Program-made: the position numbers and the translations under genes
Assembly (NCBI GenBank): GCA_002698425.1
Contig: NZXU01000023.1
Span: 1 to 64,000 of the forward strand
DNA: 64,000 bases
Direction: 5' to 3'
Origin: Ahrensia sp.
GTDB lineage: Bacteria; Pseudomonadota; Alphaproteobacteria; Rhizobiales; Rhizobiaceae
Shown here: positions 44,715 to 53,482 of the stretch, piece by piece
Layout: every line of letters starts with the position of its first letter
How positions within the stretch are numbered: the stretch's first letter is position 1
The notes under the pieces: model-generated
Told to the model about the DNA's origin: nothing
What the model saw: the letters and a program-made list of their open reading frames with translations, nothing else
Databases searched by the model: none

Positions 44715-46634
44715 ATGCTCAGCATTTTCTTCGACACCGGGACACGCCGATCTCCGGGTGGCCTGACCGGCCATGCCGTAAAGGCATTCGCGGCCGCGAC
44801 GGCCGTGTGGACCGTCTATGCGGCGGCGTTTTCGCGCGCCGACGCCCTCACGCTCATCATGACGTTCCTGTCGCTGATGCTGGTCCTGACATTCGTGCTG
44901 ATCGGTCCGACGGCGCACTCCGACCGCGAGCGGATCCCGTTCTTCGACTGGGGGCTGGCGCTTCTTGCGGCCGCGACCGGGGTCTATTTCGTGTCGCAGG
45001 CCGACATCATCGCGCAACGCATCACGTTGCTCGATCCCTTGTCCACCTATGACGTCCTGTTCGCGTCGCTGATCCTGGCCCTGACGATCGAGGCCATGCG
45101 GCGCACGGTGGGGGTCGGGCTGACGCTCATCGTCCTCATATTCCTGGTGTACAATCTCTTCGGCGACCGGCTTGGCGGCGTGCTCGGTCATGGCCTCATC
45201 ACCTACGAGCATTTTCTCGACATCACCATTTTCACGACGGATGGTCTGTTCGGGGTACCGCTTCGCGTCGCCGCGACCTACGCCTTCCTGTTCGTGCTGT
45301 TCGGAACGACGCTGTCCTATGCCGGCGGATCGGTGTTCTTCTTCAATATCGCCGCCTATCTGACCGGCCGCTCGCCGGGCGGTCCGGCAAAGATCGCGGT
45401 CATCTCGTCCGGACTTTACGGAACGATTTCGGGCAGTCCGACATCCGATGTCGTGACGACCGGCGCCATCACCATTCCGATGATGAAGAAGATGGGCTAT
45501 CGCGCGACCTTTGCCGGCGCGGTCGAGGTGGCGGCGTCCACGGGCGGCAGCCTGTTGCCGCCTGTGATGGGCGCCGCGGCCTTCATCATGTCGGAATATA
45601 CCGGCATCGATTATGTCGACATCGCCTTCGCAGCCCTGATCCCGGCGCTGCTCTATTACATCCCGATCTATCTTCAGGTGCACCTGCGCGCCAAGCGAAA
45701 CAATCTCGCCGGCGTCGACCGGTCGGAGATTCCGTCGCTGAAGGTGACGATGCGCGACGGCGGGCTGTTCATCATCCCGCTGATCGCGATCACCTGGGCG
45801 CTCGTCGAGGGGTACACGCCGACCTATGCGGCGGTTTACGGCGTCGCGGCGGTTCTCGTCGTCTCGATGGTCCGCAGCAACACACGGCTGTCTCCCGGAA
45901 AGATCTACGACATCCTGGCGGAAACCAGCCTGCGCACCGTGCCCGTGGCCGGCGCATGCGCGGCCGCCGGGCTGGTGATCGGCGGGATCACCATGACCGG
46001 GCTGGCGTCGAAGTTCAGCGCGCTGGTGTTCCTGCTGTCGGGATCGGACCTGTTCTCGTCATTGACCATCGCCGCCTTGCTGACCACGCTGCTCGGCATG
46101 GGGATGCCGACCCCCAGCGCCTATATCCTCGCGGCGGTGCTGATTTCTCCAGTAATGCGGTCGCTCGGCATCGAAGACCTGCCGGGCCATCTGTTCCTGC
46201 TCTATTTCGCCGTCATGTCCGCACTGACCCCGCCCGTGGCGGTGGCGGCCTATGCGGCGAGCGCGATCGCCGACGAGAACCCGCTGAAGATCGCCGCGCA
46301 ATCGGTGAAGATCGCCATCGGCGCGTTCCTGATCCCGTTCTGCTTCGTCTACAATCCGGCGTTGCTGCTGCAGGGAACCGTTGTGGAAATCGTCTTCACG
46401 ACCGTGTGCGCCATCAGCGGGCTCGTCATGATCGCGATCGCCGTCGAAGGGTACTGGGACCGGCGTCTGACCGCTCTGTCGCGCATCGCCTTCACGGCCT
46501 CCGGTCTCCTGTTCCTGGCCGCGGGTTACACGACGGCGGCGATCGCAGTCGCGGCCCTGGTCGCCGGCGTTCTGATCGCGAAAATCTCGGGCAAGGAAGA
46601 GAGCATCACAACCGGGACGCGAGCCGGCGAATAG
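44715..46634 (+). CDS. TAXI-type TRAP transporter fused permease (DctQ-DctM)
   Basis: A 639-aa fused permease: about four N-terminal DctQ-like helices (to about residue 165), then the DctM-like domain with SYAGGSVFFFNIAAYLTGRSPGGPAKIAVISSGLYGTISGSPTSDVVTTG, ASTGGSLLPPVMGAAAFIMSEYTG and GMGMPTPSAYILAAVL. ATG 44715 is chosen; the 22 codons upstream overlap the hairpin and are not conserved-looking. It imports the TAXI protein's ligand. The MarR gene follows 62 bp downstream in the same orientation. Confidence 0.92.
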   Translation: MLSIFFDTGTRRSPGGLTGHAVKAFAAATAVWTVYAAAFSRADALTLIMTFLSLMLVLTFVLIGPTAHSDRERIPFFDWGLALLAAATGVYFVSQADIIAQRITLLDPLSTYDVLFASLILALTIEAMRRTVGVGLTLIVLIFLVYNLFGDRLGGVLGHGLITYEHFLDITIFTTDGLFGVPLRVAATYAFLFVLFGTTLSYAGGSVFFFNIAAYLTGRSPGGPAKIAVISSGLYGTISGSPTSDVVTTGAITIPMMKKMGYRATFAGAVEVAASTGGSLLPPVMGAAAFIMSEYTGIDYVDIAFAALIPALLYYIPIYLQVHLRAKRNNLAGVDRSEIPSLKVTMRDGGLFIIPLIAITWALVEGYTPTYAAVYGVAAVLVVSMVRSNTRLSPGKIYDILAETSLRTVPVAGACAAAGLVIGGITMTGLASKFSALVFLLSGSDLFSSLTIAALLTTLLGMGMPTPSAYILAAVLISPVMRSLGIEDLPGHLFLLYFAVMSALTPPVAVAAYAASAIADENPLKIAAQSVKIAIGAFLIPFCFVYNPALLLQGTVVEIVFTTVCAISGLVMIAIAVEGYWDRRLTALSRIAFTASGLLFLAAGYTTAAIAVAALVAGVLIAKISGKEESITTGTRAGE

Positions 46635-46696
46635 CCGATCGGGATTGCGGTATCCCTCCATGCGCAATAAAGGGCATAGAAGAAGGGATCGCCAAG

Positions 46697-47200
46697 ATGG
46701 ACGACAACAACGCCAACACCCAACCGCCCCCCCCAGAAAATGCAACGCTGCCTTTCGAGGAGAGCGTCGGCTATCAGGTCCGACAGACGCATCGCCTTCT
46801 TCAACGCTATCTCCAGCGCAAGATCGAGCCATACGGGGTAACGCCCGGAATGTGGTATTTCCTGCGGGCGCTCTGGGATCAGGACGGGATGACCCAGCGC
46901 GAATTGTCGATTGTTGTCGGAACGATGGAACCCACCACACTTACGGCGATCAAGGCGATGGAGCGCAGCGGTCTTGTGCGGCGTATCAAGAACGCGGAGG
47001 ACAGGCGGAAGATCAACATCTTCCTGACCCGGCGCGGGCAGGCTCTGCGCGCCGAACTCATGCCTTTGGCAAAAGAGGTCGTCGGCAATGCCGTCGCCGA
47101 TTTCTCCGAGCAGGAAAAACAGGCGCTTCTCGGCTATCTCAAGGCTGTCCAGGACAATGTTTCGGAGCGTATGGAAGCCGATACGGTGGCCGCGAAGTAG
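46697..47200 (+). CDS. MarR-family transcriptional regulator (second)
   Basis: A 167-aa MarR protein with helix-turn-helix at about 60-115 (LRALWDQDGMTQRELSIVVGTMEPTTLTAIKAMERSGLVRRIKNAEDRRKINIFLT) and a long C-terminal dimer helix. A much longer open frame that includes it starts inside the permease gene and is not coding there. It is the last gene of the TAXI operon and is the best candidate to bind the TTAG-N4-CTAA sites, making the operon autoregulated. Ligand is unknown; phthalate or a pathway intermediate is likely. Confidence 0.88.
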   Translation: MDDNNANTQPPPPENATLPFEESVGYQVRQTHRLLQRYLQRKIEPYGVTPGMWYFLRALWDQDGMTQRELSIVVGTMEPTTLTAIKAMERSGLVRRIKNAEDRRKINIFLTRRGQALRAELMPLAKEVVGNAVADFSEQEKQALLGYLKAVQDNVSERMEADTVAAK

Positions 47201-47233
47201 CGCCGCCGGGAGATGGTTGAGAGAGGTCGCGTG

Positions 47234-47665
47234 TCAGGCGAGTTTCTTCAGGAACGCATCCACGGGCATGACCTCGCGCATCGGAAGATCGGCTGAGTTC
47301 GCATCGAGTTCGGCCACATAGCTGAGACCCTCGCCGTCCCACAGCCACCAATAGGCGATACCGCCCTTCTTGTCGCGGATCGGCATTCTGAAGGTCGGAA
47401 AGTCCTTGAGTTCCGCCGGGATCGCCGCCGTCCCGACCTTCGAGGCGTTTATCCGCTTGTTCTCGATGGCCCCGCCCAACGGCAGCATGGCGACAAAATC
47501 GCTTTTCGAGCGCGCCAGGATCCCGAAATCGTCGGGACGGCTCGCATGACGTCCCGGCAGGACCCGCACCACCTCGGGATAGGAGGCATGGTTGTGTGTG
47601 ACCTGAACATAGGCGTTTCCGCCTTCGGTTTCGATTTCGATGATATCGCCGGGATTGAGTTTCAT
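47234..47665 (-). CDS. Unrecognised 143-aa protein at the end of the pht operon
   Basis: A soluble protein beginning MKLNPGDIIEIETEGGNAYVQV, a beta-rich start reminiscent of small SH3-like or Imm26-like folds, with IAYWWLWDGEG near residue 110. I cannot assign a function. ATG 47665 has GGAG at proper spacing; the 8 codons upstream are not needed. It lies 28 bp downstream of the Pht5-like gene on the same strand, so it is probably expressed with phthalate catabolism. Confidence 0.65.
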   Translation of the reverse strand: MKLNPGDIIEIETEGGNAYVQVTHNHASYPEVVRVLPGRHASRPDDFGILARSKSDFVAMLPLGGAIENKRINASKVGTAAIPAELKDFPTFRMPIRDKKGGIAYWWLWDGEGLSYVAELDANSADLPMREVMPVDAFLKKLA

Positions 47666-47693
47666 GACCTGCTCCTTTCCTTCCCCCAATCGT

Positions 47694-48686
47694 TCAAAGG
47701 CTATACGCCTCTACGGTGGCGGGATGGAAAAGCTCCTCGACCTCGACCTTTCTCGGCGAGAGGCCCTGCGCGTTGTGGTAGGTCAGGAACTTCTCCAACG
47801 TCTTGCGGTTGGCATCGAGGCCGTAGGGCCAGATGTCGGCGCCCATTAGCGCATGGGCCCGGGCGAGACTGTCTTCCACGAAAGGCATGGTGACCTTTGT
47901 CGCCGACGTGTCGGAGAGCGCTTTTTCCGCGGCCTGCTTGGCTTGCGTGAACGCCTTGAGCAGCGCGCCCGGCAACCATGGATGGACGTCGGCGAGCGAC
48001 CGGCGCAAGCCGAGAACGTGCATGATCGGGAAGATCGCGGTCTTGCGATAGTAGCTCTCGGCCTCCGCGATCGTATCGGCGAAGAGACGGCGGACATGCG
48101 GGTGGCGTTCGTCGAAACAGCGCGGCGCCCTCGGGCCAACGAAACCGTCGATCTCGCCATCGATGAGCATCTGGTTCAAAGTCGCGCCCTCCGGCGCATT
48201 CGTCATCCTTATGTCGTCGGGCAGGTCGACCTTGATCTTCTCCGGCCGGCCGGGCGTATCCATCCCGCCGCGCACCCATTCGATTTCGGAGGGTTTGACG
48301 CCATATTCGTCTTCGAGAATCCCCCGGAACCAGACATTGGCGGACAGCTGGTATTCGGCGATGCCGATACGCCGTCCCCGCAGATCCGCAGGGCCGTCGA
48401 TGCCGCGGTCATTGCGTACATAGATCGAAGTGTGCCGGAATGCGCGTGACAGAAACACCGGGATCGCGATATAATGCGGATCACCACGCGCGACGGAGAT
48501 CGAATAGGACGAGATCGAGAGCTCGCTGATATCGAAGGCCTGGTGACGGAACGCGCGGAAGAACATCTCCTCCGGCGAAAGATGCATGCAGGTCGGATCG
48601 ACGCCGTCGATCTTCACCCGGCCATCGTAGATGGCGCGCGTCCGGTCGTAATCGCCCATTGCGATGGACAGCTTCAGATCGCTCAT
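47694..48686 (-). CDS. pht5: 4,5-dihydroxyphthalate decarboxylase (Pht5-like)
   Basis: A 330-aa protein of the Pht5/OphC family: MGDYDRTRAIYDGRVKIDG near the start, PEEMFFRAFRHQAFDISELS, IPVFLSRAFRHTSIYVR, PEGATLNQMLIDGEIDGFVGPRAP and the ending AQGLSPRKVEVEELFHPATVE are all family landmarks. It removes one carboxylate from 4,5-dihydroxyphthalate to give protocatechuate. The fold is that of periplasmic binding proteins, but there is no signal peptide, in keeping with a cytosolic enzyme. The start overlaps the stop of the Pht4-like gene (ATGA). Confidence 0.92.
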   Translation of the reverse strand: MSDLKLSIAMGDYDRTRAIYDGRVKIDGVDPTCMHLSPEEMFFRAFRHQAFDISELSISSYSISVARGDPHYIAIPVFLSRAFRHTSIYVRNDRGIDGPADLRGRRIGIAEYQLSANVWFRGILEDEYGVKPSEIEWVRGGMDTPGRPEKIKVDLPDDIRMTNAPEGATLNQMLIDGEIDGFVGPRAPRCFDERHPHVRRLFADTIAEAESYYRKTAIFPIMHVLGLRRSLADVHPWLPGALLKAFTQAKQAAEKALSDTSATKVTMPFVEDSLARAHALMGADIWPYGLDANRKTLEKFLTYHNAQGLSPRKVEVEELFHPATVEAYSL

Positions 48687-49876
48687 GATGTCGTGGTCTC
48701 CAATCCCGTTTGATGTTCCAGCGTTACCGGCATCCCGCTTTCGGCCGCCGAAAGGATCGCCCGGCAGATCTCGAGGCTGGCCAGCCCCCAGGCGCCGGTC
48801 TGGGCCGGCGGCTTTCTGTCGCGCACGGTGGCGACCACCGCGTCGATGACCTCCTTGCGGGGGTAGAGGAGGTCCGGCGCTTGCCTGAATTCACGGTCGA
48901 TGTCGCCATAGACATACACGCCCTCCGGCGTAAGGCGCAGGTCGGCCCGGTCGCAGGAAACGATAATCGGCCCGAAATGCTCGTACCGGCTCGCCGGTTT
49001 CGGCATGTCGCCGGACCCGTAGGTGCGCGCCGATTTCAGTTTGATCTCGTCTTCGGCAGAGGAAACCGATTTAAGTTTCCGGCGGGCGTCGCCATAGGCT
49101 TTCGGATCCTTTGCGTTTCCGAGTTCGCCCGTCCACCCCATCCATTCGTCGCTGTCGAAATGCGCGTAACCGGAATAGGTCAGCGAGGCGAAGACACCGC
49201 CGGCAAAGGAGACGAGGGCGGAGTAGGCGCCTTCGGTCGGCCGTGCGGGATCCCATTTTCCGGTCATGGCAAAGACCCTTTCCGCCATGCCGCCGGCCAG
49301 CAGGCGCACGATGTCGATCTGGTGGACACCCTGCGAGAACAGCACGCCGCCGCCCTTTTCGGTATCCAGCTCCTCCGGTCGTCGCGGCCGGTATAGGAAA
49401 TCGGTGTAGTTGAAGGCGTTGATCATGCGGACGCGGCCATAGTCGCCGCTGTCGATCAGTTGTCGCGCAAGGGCGACCGGCGCATCGAAACTGTGGCTTG
49501 GACCGACGATCAGCTGCACGCCGGCCTCGCGGCATGCCTCGACCATGCGCTTCGCGTCTTCGAGGCTGATCGCGATCGGCTTGTCGACGAAAACGTGCTT
49601 TCCGGCTTTTGCCGCGGCGATCACATGCTCGCAATGCAATTCGTGCGGCGTGGCGACATAGACGATCTCGACCTGTGGATCGGCGCAGAGACGGTCGACA
49701 TCCGGATAGGCGTTTCCGCCGAATTCCGCACGGAAGGCCGCACGCGATTCCTCGCGCGGCGCACATGCGGCAACGAGACGGACGCGCTGATCCGCCCGGA
49801 AGGCGGGCAACATCAAGACAAAGCCCCGGCCGAGTCCGATGACCCCGATGCCGACGGGAGAGGCGCTAGAGGTCAA
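48683..49876 (-). CDS. pht4: cis-4,5-dihydroxy-4,5-dihydrophthalate dehydrogenase (Pht4-like, Gfo/Idh/MocA)
   Basis: A 397-aa NAD-dependent dehydrogenase: Rossmann motif GIGVIGLGRGFVLMLPAF (9-26), VYVATPHELHCEHVIAAAKAGKHVFVDKPIA, then the C-terminal GFO/IDH domain with KGGGVLFSQGVHQIDIVRLLAGG. Between the dioxygenase reductase and the Pht5-type decarboxylase it matches Pht4/OphB, which rearomatises the cis-dihydrodiol of phthalate. The start is a TTG at 49876 overlapping the reductase end by 11 bp; no ATG or GTG lies nearby in frame. Confidence 0.9.
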   Translation of the reverse strand: MTSSASPVGIGVIGLGRGFVLMLPAFRADQRVRLVAACAPREESRAAFRAEFGGNAYPDVDRLCADPQVEIVYVATPHELHCEHVIAAAKAGKHVFVDKPIAISLEDAKRMVEACREAGVQLIVGPSHSFDAPVALARQLIDSGDYGRVRMINAFNYTDFLYRPRRPEELDTEKGGGVLFSQGVHQIDIVRLLAGGMAERVFAMTGKWDPARPTEGAYSALVSFAGGVFASLTYSGYAHFDSDEWMGWTGELGNAKDPKAYGDARRKLKSVSSAEDEIKLKSARTYGSGDMPKPASRYEHFGPIIVSCDRADLRLTPEGVYVYGDIDREFRQAPDLLYPRKEVIDAVVATVRDRKPPAQTGAWGLASLEICRAILSAAESGMPVTLEHQTGLETTTS

Positions 49877-50816
49877 TGACGAGATTCCCCGAGCGCGCCC
49901 GCGAGATACAGATCATGATGTAGTCGTCCTTCTCGTCGTCCATCAGCACCATGTCGCGATGATCGACATCGCCCGAGATCAGCCGTGTCTTGCATGTGCC
50001 GCAAGTGCCGCTTTCGCACGAACTGACCGTCGGGATACCGCTGTCCCGCACGGCTTCCAGGATCGAACGGTCGGCCGGAACGGTGACCGTCTTGCCGGAT
50101 TTCGCCAGTTCGACGTCGAACTCCACATCGTCGGGGCGGATGACCTCGACCGGCTTGAAGTCCTCGAAATTCACGCGCCCTTCCGGCCAGTGGCCCGAGA
50201 TCGATTTGATCTCCTCCATCAGCGGCTTGGGGCCGCAGCAATAGACATGGATATTCCGTGGCTCGGCAAAATGGTCCCAGAAGTCGTAGACCTTGGACGG
50301 GTCGCCGCTGTCGTGATGGACAATGACCGCGCTGCCGTAGGCTTGCTTCAAATCGTCGAGATAGGCGGCCTCCTCGGCGCTGCGCGTGCAATAGATGATC
50401 TTGAGCGGCTTGCCCTTCTCGGCCACGTAGCGGGCCATGGCGACGATGGGCGTTACGCCGATACCACCGGCGATCAGCAGGTATTTCGGAGCGTCTTTCA
50501 GCGGGAATTCGTTCTCGGGCGGCTCGACGAGAAGCTCGGTTCCCTCCAGCGCCTCGTCATGCATCGATTGGGAGCCGCCGCGTGAATCGGGTTCTTTCTT
50601 GACGGCGATGATATAGTTTTCCGGATGCGTTCCCGGGCCGACCAGCGAGTATCGCCGCATCGCACCGGACGGTGTCTGAACTGTCACATGGGCGCCGGGG
50701 CCATAGTCGGGCAGTGTTACGCCCGCTTCCGGGACGAGCGTGAATTCAGCGATTGTCGGCGTCAGCATGCGCCGGCTCGCCACCGTCATTTTCATTGCTC
50801 CGCTGCTATCGCTCAT
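49866..50816 (-). CDS. pht2: Phthalate 4,5-dioxygenase reductase (Pht2-like)
   Basis: A 316-aa FMN/NADH/[2Fe-2S] reductase of the phthalate dioxygenase reductase family. Flavin-binding RRYSLVGPG is at about 54-62, the NADH domain has IAGGIGVTPIVAMARY and YCCGPKPLM, and the C-terminal plant-type ferredoxin has CESGTCGTCKT plus a later Cys in IMICISRA. It passes electrons from NADH to the oxygenase encoded divergently at 50952. It heads the pht2-pht4-pht5 operon, with a TTAG-N4-CTAA site 38 bp upstream. Confidence 0.93.
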   Translation of the reverse strand: MSDSSGAMKMTVASRRMLTPTIAEFTLVPEAGVTLPDYGPGAHVTVQTPSGAMRRYSLVGPGTHPENYIIAVKKEPDSRGGSQSMHDEALEGTELLVEPPENEFPLKDAPKYLLIAGGIGVTPIVAMARYVAEKGKPLKIIYCTRSAEEAAYLDDLKQAYGSAVIVHHDSGDPSKVYDFWDHFAEPRNIHVYCCGPKPLMEEIKSISGHWPEGRVNFEDFKPVEVIRPDDVEFDVELAKSGKTVTVPADRSILEAVRDSGIPTVSSCESGTCGTCKTRLISGDVDHRDMVLMDDEKDDYIMICISRARSGNLVIDL

Positions 50817-50854
50817 GTCCCGTTATCGCCTTTCATTCCATAGGGTTTGCATAC

Positions 50855-50866
50855 TTAGAAACCTAA
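50855..50866. promoter_or_regulatory. Candidate MarR operator TTAGAAACCTAA
   Basis: An exact TTAG-N4-CTAA palindrome in front of the pht2 operon, within the 135-bp divergent region. Confidence 0.65.
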
Positions 50867-50915
50867 TTATTTTGTGTCAATGGCTGGACGGGGCACATCC
50901 CCTGTTGTAAATTGC

Positions 50916-50927
50916 TTAGTCATCTAA
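50916..50927. promoter_or_regulatory. Candidate MarR operator TTAGTCATCTAA
   Basis: An exact TTAG-N4-CTAA palindrome 24 bp before the pht3 start, facing the site at 50855 across the same divergent region. Confidence 0.65.
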
Positions 50928-50951
50928 TGAGATTTGATGAGAGAGGAAACC

Positions 50952-52232
50952 ATGCTCACGCCCGAAGAGAATGATATTCTGACGCAAGTCGGCCCGGACA
51001 AGCCGATGGGCAAGCTGATGCGCCAGCATTGGACGCCGGTTTGCCTGTTGGAGGAGGTTGCGGAACCGGACGGCGATCCCTTGCTCGTCGAAGTGCTGGG
51101 AGAACGCTACGTCGCCTTCCGCGATTCCGACGGCAAGCTGGGTCTGCTCGATGAGCTTTGCCCTCATCGCCGCGCATCGCTTGTGCTTGGGCGTAACGAG
51201 GAATGCGGCCTGCGTTGCCTCTATCATGGCTGGAAATTCGACGTGGAGGGCAATGTCGTCGCGATGTCTTCGGAACCCGAAGGCAGCCCGCTGATGGACA
51301 AGGTCAAACAGCCCTCCTATCCGGTGAAGGAGTGGGGCGGCTTTGTCTGGGCCTGGTTCGGCGACAAGGAAAACGTGCCCGAGTTCGATCCGCCGGCCTT
51401 CGCGCCCACGGAGGATTCGCCGATCGCGATCCTGAAAATCCGCATTCCGTGCAACTGGGCGCAGATCCATGAGGGACAGATCGACAGCGCTCATTCGTCG
51501 AGCCTGCACTCGTCCGACATGGTGCCGGCGCGTGTCGAGCGGGCTTCCGCCGACGACAAGTCCTGGTATCGGCCGTCGACCGACAAGTCGCCGCGCATGC
51601 AGACGCAAACGACCAGCTACGGTTTCCACTATGCGGCGATCCGGCGTCCGATCAAGAACGCGGATACGCAGAACTATCTGCGCATCACCGAATATGTGGC
51701 GCCCTATTATTCGCTGATCCCGCCGAACAACATGTACAATGTCGCCAGCGTCATCGTGCCGATCGACGACGTGACGACTGCCTTCCATTTCATCGCCTGG
51801 GGTACGCAGGACGTGCCTTCCACCGAGGAGTGGCGCAAATTCACCTATGCGCGCAAAGGCATCGATCTGAACGATCGCTGGGAGCCGGTCCGCACCAAGG
51901 AAAACAATTTCCTGCAGGACCGCCAGGCGATGAAGCTCGGCAATTTCACCGGCATCAAGGGCATCCCCAACCAGGATATCGCCATGTGGGTGACCCAGGG
52001 TCCGATCGCGGATCGGTCCGTCGATACGCTCGGAGCGTCCGATCTGGCGATTGTGGAGTTCCGGCGCCTGATGGTCGACGCGGCGCGCAAGGTCGCCGAA
52101 GGCGGCAAGGCGATCGGCACGGAAGAGCCTCGCGTCAAGCAGTCGACGATCAACTCGCGCGAAGGCGTCTTCCCGAAAACCGTCGATTGGCGCACGATCG
52201 GCGAGAACGGGGGGATCATGGCGGCCGAATAG
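50952..52232 (+). CDS. pht3: Phthalate 4,5-dioxygenase, oxygenase subunit (Pht3-like)
   Basis: A 426-aa Rieske non-haem iron oxygenase of the phthalate dioxygenase type (single alpha subunit). The Rieske ligands are Cys70, His72, Cys89 and His92 (CPHRRAS, CLYHGWKF). The mononuclear iron site is predicted at Asp178, His181 and His186 in GQIDSAHSSSLHSSD. It converts phthalate to the cis-4,5-dihydrodiol. ATG 50952 follows GAGAGGAAACC; six codons upstream are dispensable. It is monocistronic and closed by a strong terminator at 52274. The reductase is encoded divergently. Confidence 0.93.
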   Translation: MLTPEENDILTQVGPDKPMGKLMRQHWTPVCLLEEVAEPDGDPLLVEVLGERYVAFRDSDGKLGLLDELCPHRRASLVLGRNEECGLRCLYHGWKFDVEGNVVAMSSEPEGSPLMDKVKQPSYPVKEWGGFVWAWFGDKENVPEFDPPAFAPTEDSPIAILKIRIPCNWAQIHEGQIDSAHSSSLHSSDMVPARVERASADDKSWYRPSTDKSPRMQTQTTSYGFHYAAIRRPIKNADTQNYLRITEYVAPYYSLIPPNNMYNVASVIVPIDDVTTAFHFIAWGTQDVPSTEEWRKFTYARKGIDLNDRWEPVRTKENNFLQDRQAMKLGNFTGIKGIPNQDIAMWVTQGPIADRSVDTLGASDLAIVEFRRLMVDAARKVAEGGKAIGTEEPRVKQSTINSREGVFPKTVDWRTIGENGGIMAAE

Positions 52233-52273
52233 ACGGCACGCCTGATCTATTCCACCAATCGTTTGGTGTTCTG

Positions 52274-52309
52274 GCCATCCTGACATCCCGTCAGGATGGC
52301 TTTCTTTTT
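52274..52309 (+). terminator. Strong Rho-independent terminator after pht3
   Basis: GCCATCCTGA (52274-52283) and TCAGGATGGC (52291-52300) form a perfect 10-bp stem with a 7-base loop, followed by TTTCTTTTT. It separates pht3 from the convergent FMN dehydrogenase gene. Confidence 0.9.
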
Positions 52310-53469
52310 CACAGGTCGAGCGGCTTCGACTTGTCGAAATGGAGATGGTCGCGGGAAATCTCGGCGATCTCCCGGCATCCGAGCAGGCGCATCGTCCGCC
52401 GGATTTCCTCACCGAGAATGCCGAGAGCCTGGGACGAACCGGCTTCTCCGCTCGCAGCCAGGCCGTAAAGCGCGGCGCGGCCGATGAGCACCGCGCGTGC
52501 GCCGAGCGCGAGCGCCTTGACGACATCGGTCCCGCGCCGAAAGCCGCTATCGACCAGGACGCTCATCTTGTCTCCGACCTCGTCGACGATCGAGGGGAGG
52601 GCTTCGATCGTGGAGATCGCGCCGTCGAGCTGACGACCGCCGTGGTTCGAAACGACGACGCCGTCCACGCCGGTCTCGTGCGCGATCGCCGCGTCCTCCG
52701 CCGTGAGCACGCCCTTCACCAGTAGCGGCCCCTTCCACTGATCGCGGATGCGCCTGATATCCGACCAGTCGAATGACGGATTGCGCTGGCTGCGGGTGAA
52801 CTCCGCCATCTCGGCAGCCGTTGCCCCGGCTCTGAGCAACGGCGCCAGGTTTTCGAGGCGCGGGGTGCCGAAACGGAGCCAGACCGATGCCAGCCAGCGC
52901 GGATGGGCTAGGCCGTCGATCACGATGCGCGGCGACCACTGGATCTGATGGGCGAAACCGTGACGCCGGTCGCGCTCCCTGTTGCCGGCGACGAGCGAGT
53001 CGACCGTTAAGATCACCGCGCCGTATCCGGCCGCCGCCGCGCGGTCGAGCAGATGCGCCGAGAAGTCCGGCCCGCCCCACGGATAGAGCTGGAACCACCG
53101 GGGACCGCTGTGGTGTCGGGCGATGTCTTCGAGCGAGGTGTTCGATGCCGTCGAAAGCGCGAAGCCGACATTCGCCCGGCCGGCGGCGCGGGCGAGGCAG
53201 ACATCGCCCTTGGGCCAGAGAAGGCCGTTCAGGCCGGTGGGGGCGACGACCAGGGGCAGGGCGATTTTCTCGCCGAAGAGGGTCGTCGCGGTGTCGATCT
53301 CGCCGCCCGCAAGAATCCGCGGTCGGAAGGATATTCGCTCGAACGCCTCACGGTTGCGCCGAAGCGTCGTCTCGTCCTCCGCGCCGCCATCCACATAGTC
53401 GAAGACGACCCTCGGCAGACGCCGGCGCGCCCTGCGGCGCAGGTCGTCTATGTTGACGGGCATCGCCAT
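52309..53469 (-). CDS. FMN-dependent L-2-hydroxyacid dehydrogenase (mandelate/lactate dehydrogenase family)
   Basis: A 386-aa FMN TIM-barrel enzyme: FDYVDGGAEDE near residue 25, PLVVAPTGLNGLLWPKGD, FQLYPWGG, VKGVLTAEDAAIAHETGVDGV, catalytic VSNHGGRQLDG and DSGFRRGTDVVKALALGA. It oxidises an L-2-hydroxyacid to the oxoacid, passing electrons to the membrane or oxygen. In the mandelate pathway the equivalent enzyme is MdlB. Start at ATG 53469 (or 53463), 13 bp after the D-hydroxyacid dehydrogenase gene, in an operon with a ThDP decarboxylase. Confidence 0.88.
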   Translation of the reverse strand: MAMPVNIDDLRRRARRRLPRVVFDYVDGGAEDETTLRRNREAFERISFRPRILAGGEIDTATTLFGEKIALPLVVAPTGLNGLLWPKGDVCLARAAGRANVGFALSTASNTSLEDIARHHSGPRWFQLYPWGGPDFSAHLLDRAAAAGYGAVILTVDSLVAGNRERDRRHGFAHQIQWSPRIVIDGLAHPRWLASVWLRFGTPRLENLAPLLRAGATAAEMAEFTRSQRNPSFDWSDIRRIRDQWKGPLLVKGVLTAEDAAIAHETGVDGVVVSNHGGRQLDGAISTIEALPSIVDEVGDKMSVLVDSGFRRGTDVVKALALGARAVLIGRAALYGLAASGEAGSSQALGILGEEIRRTMRLLGCREIAEISRDHLHFDKSKPLDL

Positions 53470-53482
53470 GCCGTCGGCGCTT

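Noticed and set aside
45956..46696. Long N-terminal extension of the second MarR gene
   Set aside because: It lies within the TRAP permease gene in another frame; the MarR domain begins after the ATG at 46697.
47694..48686. Reading this gene as an ABC substrate-binding protein
   Set aside because: The fold is shared, but the specific Pht5 landmarks, lack of signal peptide and position after pht2 and pht4 identify a decarboxylase.
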